Shown here: positions 62,029 to 63,160 of the stretch, piece by piece
Numbering within the stretch: position 1 is the stretch's first letter
Layout: each line of letters starts with the position of its first letter
NCBI GenBank assembly: GCA_030620995.1
Contig: JAUXIK010000009.1
Location: 1-63,160, forward strand
DNA: 63,160 nucleotides
From: Candidatus Aegiribacteria sp.
GTDB taxonomy: Bacteria > Fermentibacterota > Fermentibacteria > Fermentibacterales > JCC-6
Direction: 5' to 3'
Made by a program: the position numbers and the translations under genes
The notes under the pieces: model-generated
What the model was told of the DNA's origin: nothing
The model's database searches: none
What the model saw: only the letters and a program-made list of their open reading frames with translations

Positions 62029-62356
62029 CAGCGTTTTTCTGAGGCACATTCTTGACTCAATTGCTGTCATAGAGGGCTATCTTTCTGGTATCACAAAAGA
62101 CACATTCAAAGAAACTTCACTTCTTCAGGATGGTGTTATCAGACAATTACAAATTATCGGTGAAGCAACGAAGAAGATATCACCTGATATTAGAAGTAAA
62201 CATCCAGATATCCCCTGGCAGGATATCGCCGGGATGAGGGATAAACTGGTTCATGACTATTTCGGTGTAGATGTTGATGCTGTATGGATCACCGCAAAGA
62301 ACGATTTGCCACCTCTTTCTTCCAAAATTTCTAAAGTGCTGAGCAAAATTCAATAG
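62012..62356 (+). CDS. hepT: HepT-like HEPN ribonuclease toxin
   Basis: A 114-residue HEPN protein (DUF86) starting at ATG 62012, overlapping mntA by 17 bases. IAGMRDKLVHDYFGVDVDAVW contains the R-x4-H-x-Y active site (RDKLVHDY). DGVIRQLQIIGEATKKIS is the usual helix before it. The toxin cleaves RNA, reported for tRNA ends in studied members. The motif is intact, so it may be active. The position beside a gene remnant and a mobile-element end fits an accessory locus. Confidence 0.9.
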   Translation: MKKRDDSVFLRHILDSIAVIEGYLSGITKDTFKETSLLQDGVIRQLQIIGEATKKISPDIRSKHPDIPWQDIAGMRDKLVHDYFGVDVDAVWITAKNDLPPLSSKISKVLSKIQ

Positions 62357-62369
62357 CAGATATGAGCAT

Positions 62370-62414
62370 CACTCTTTCCGAAGAGTGACATGCAGAACAT
62401 TCCGACATGTTCTG
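62370..62414. other. Two tandem hairpins with TCCG loops
   Basis: CACTCTT-TCCG-AAGAGTG (62370-62387) and CAGAACAT-TCCGAC-ATGTTCTG (62393-62414), both perfect stems, just after the hepT stop. Neither is followed by a T-run. They may act as terminators or RNA-protecting ends of the toxin-antitoxin transcript. Confidence 0.5.
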
Positions 62415-62497
62415 TAGTGTGTATCCTTGATGACATTCTGCTGGATACCGTGTGACAAGAAGTATTTACTTTCCGGAAAATTCACAGAATTTTCAAA

Positions 62498-63043
62498 TTA
62501 GCGAACTGTGCGCTTCGAAGGCGCCTGAGGAAGTGAATCCAGTAATATCTCCGTAATCGATTCATCGGAAGTAATGTAACTTCCGGTGGCCAGAACAAGG
62601 CTGTCCCTGCCTATGGTAAAACAGGAAGGTCCGTGATACAGACCATTGATATGGACTATATCCGCCGGATCAACAGCGGTGTAAATGACTACATGCTCCA
62701 GAAGATTCTCCGGATGCTGGTAAGATGCTATCAGGCGAAGGCCAGCCCCGGTAAACCTCTCCCCTGCCGTAATCACACCAGGTTTAATCTGGAATGGCAG
62801 TTCAGAGAAGTACTTACGAAGCCATAAGTTACCTGCAGGAGTGCCATATATGCGAAGTGTCTTCTCGCATATACCAGCTGAAAGAACCTCCCTATCGGTC
62901 AAAATCAATGCATCCGGATTGAACCTGTCCCTTATCTCCTCCACATACTCCCATATCTGCTTTTGCATCGCTGTATCCGCTTCCGCAGTAGGGATAATAT
63001 AAATGGGCTCTGTTCCCACCCATCTTACAATGTTCACGTTGCA
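62498..63043 (-). pseudogene. C-terminal remnant of a gene cut by an IS605-type element
   Basis: About 180 codons, protein-like from NVNIVRWVGTEPIYIIPTAEADT to LLDSLPQAPSKRTVR. The part HPENLLEHVVIYTAVDPADIVHINGLYHGPSCFTIG looks like the conserved end of a larger exported enzyme or surface protein. Upstream of about 63043 the reading frame continues only into element sequence (RFRLRLLTSPLLQRRVVD is antisense to, or part of, the hairpin end), so the true beginning is missing. I do not recognise the family. Confidence 0.6.
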
Positions 63044-63160
63044 GTCAACTACCCTCCGCTGAAGCAGAGGGCTTGTAAGCAGCCTCAGGCGGAAGCGCAA
63101 TCCGACTGAAGTCGTTTTGCTTCCTCGGCTCCTACAATAGGCTGGTTGACAGACAGCCCT
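63044..63160 (-). mobile_element. Right end of an IS200/IS605-type (TnpB) element, cut by the window edge
   Basis: On the minus strand a short TnpB-like tail is followed by a hairpin (63052-63071: CCCTC-x-GC-TGAA-GC-x-GAGGG) and the sequence GTAGTTGAC. This arrangement is familiar from IS605-family right ends and TnpB guide-RNA 3' parts. The host gene resumes right after it at about 63043. Only about 117 bases are visible. Confidence 0.5.
63085..63159 (-). CDS. Last 24 codons of a probable tnpB gene
   Basis: Reading the minus strand gives a 24-residue tail containing SVNQPIVGAEEAKRLQSDC and ending in TGA. Low-complexity charged tails like this follow the zinc finger and RuvC region of TnpB proteins. 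The identification rests mainly on the hairpin end that follows; the catalytic parts lie outside the window. Confidence 0.4.
   Translation of the reverse strand, partial: GLSVNQPIVGAEEAKRLQSDCASA

Noticed and set aside
1..63160. CRISPR array, rRNA or tRNA genes
   Set aside because: No regularly spaced direct repeats and no conserved rRNA or tRNA arm sequences were noticed on reading; a tRNAscan and Infernal run would settle this.

Overview
The window looks like a chromosomal stretch from an uncultured, anaerobic, Gram-negative (two-membrane) bacterium of the FCB superphylum. A Candidatus Fermentibacterota/Aegiribacteria-type lineage is my best guess, but this rests on gene content and no database was searched. 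The double-membrane evidence is an LptD-like protein, an Omp85-family barrel, heptose activation genes and many lipoproteins. The FCB evidence is a set of secreted proteins with type IX secretion (T9SS)-like C-terminal sorting domains, next to a PorV-like barrel and a PorU-like C25 peptidase. The anaerobic evidence is a trimeric NAD-linked [FeFe]-hydrogenase and a K+-type membrane pyrophosphatase.

Layout. 0-3 kb: a GH63/trehalase-like hydrolase and CorA. 3-7 kb: a hydrogenase operon (receiver protein, HydC, HydB, HydA). 7-9.3 kb: an ArsR-methyltransferase fusion followed by S-adenosylhomocysteine hydrolase, with a self-operator lying inside the promoter. 9.3-13 kb: two tandem secreted paralogues, a beta-helix surface protein and shuffled gene-tail fragments. 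13-28.8 kb: a tightly packed minus-strand run, DivIVA - C25 peptidase (PorU-like) - PorV-like - M6 protease - small membrane protein - HELVH protease - beta-propeller - large outer-membrane protein - Omp85. This is the most interesting system in the window. 28.8-32.6 kb: YggS, then a divergent Zur-ZnuABC zinc uptake operon with a clear operator. 32.6-33.5 kb: a REP-associated transposase element with 27-bp inverted repeats whose two ends supply the stop codons of both flanking genes. 33.5-38 kb: ComM-type ATPase, a GHL10-like protein, a lipoprotein and a nucleotidyltransferase pair. 38-42.6 kb: the ffh-rpsP-khpA-rimM-trmD-rplS-rnhB-yraN operon, in which rnhB appears to start at a CTG overlapping the rplS stop. 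42.7-48.5 kb: rpe, a PASTA protein, an NfuA-like protein, pyrophosphatase and split HldE. 48.5-59.4 kb: DUF3467, YbbR-like, rpoZ, a SurA-like chaperone, an LpoA-like lipoprotein, ROK kinase, LptD, HU, a glycosyltransferase and a small metallopeptidase. 59.4-63.2 kb: a sulfatase-fold lipoprotein, a gene-tail duplicate, a MntA-HepT toxin-antitoxin pair, and a gene cut by the end of an IS605-type element at the window edge.

How it fits together: envelope biogenesis (LptD, Omp85, SurA, Hld, YbbR, PASTA, LpoA-like) and secretion of CTD-bearing proteases dominate. Energy metabolism is represented by the hydrogenase and pyrophosphatase. Accessory scars (two mobile elements, two gene-tail duplicates, two nucleotidyltransferase modules) lie between the housekeeping blocks. 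I saw no rRNA, tRNA or CRISPR array.
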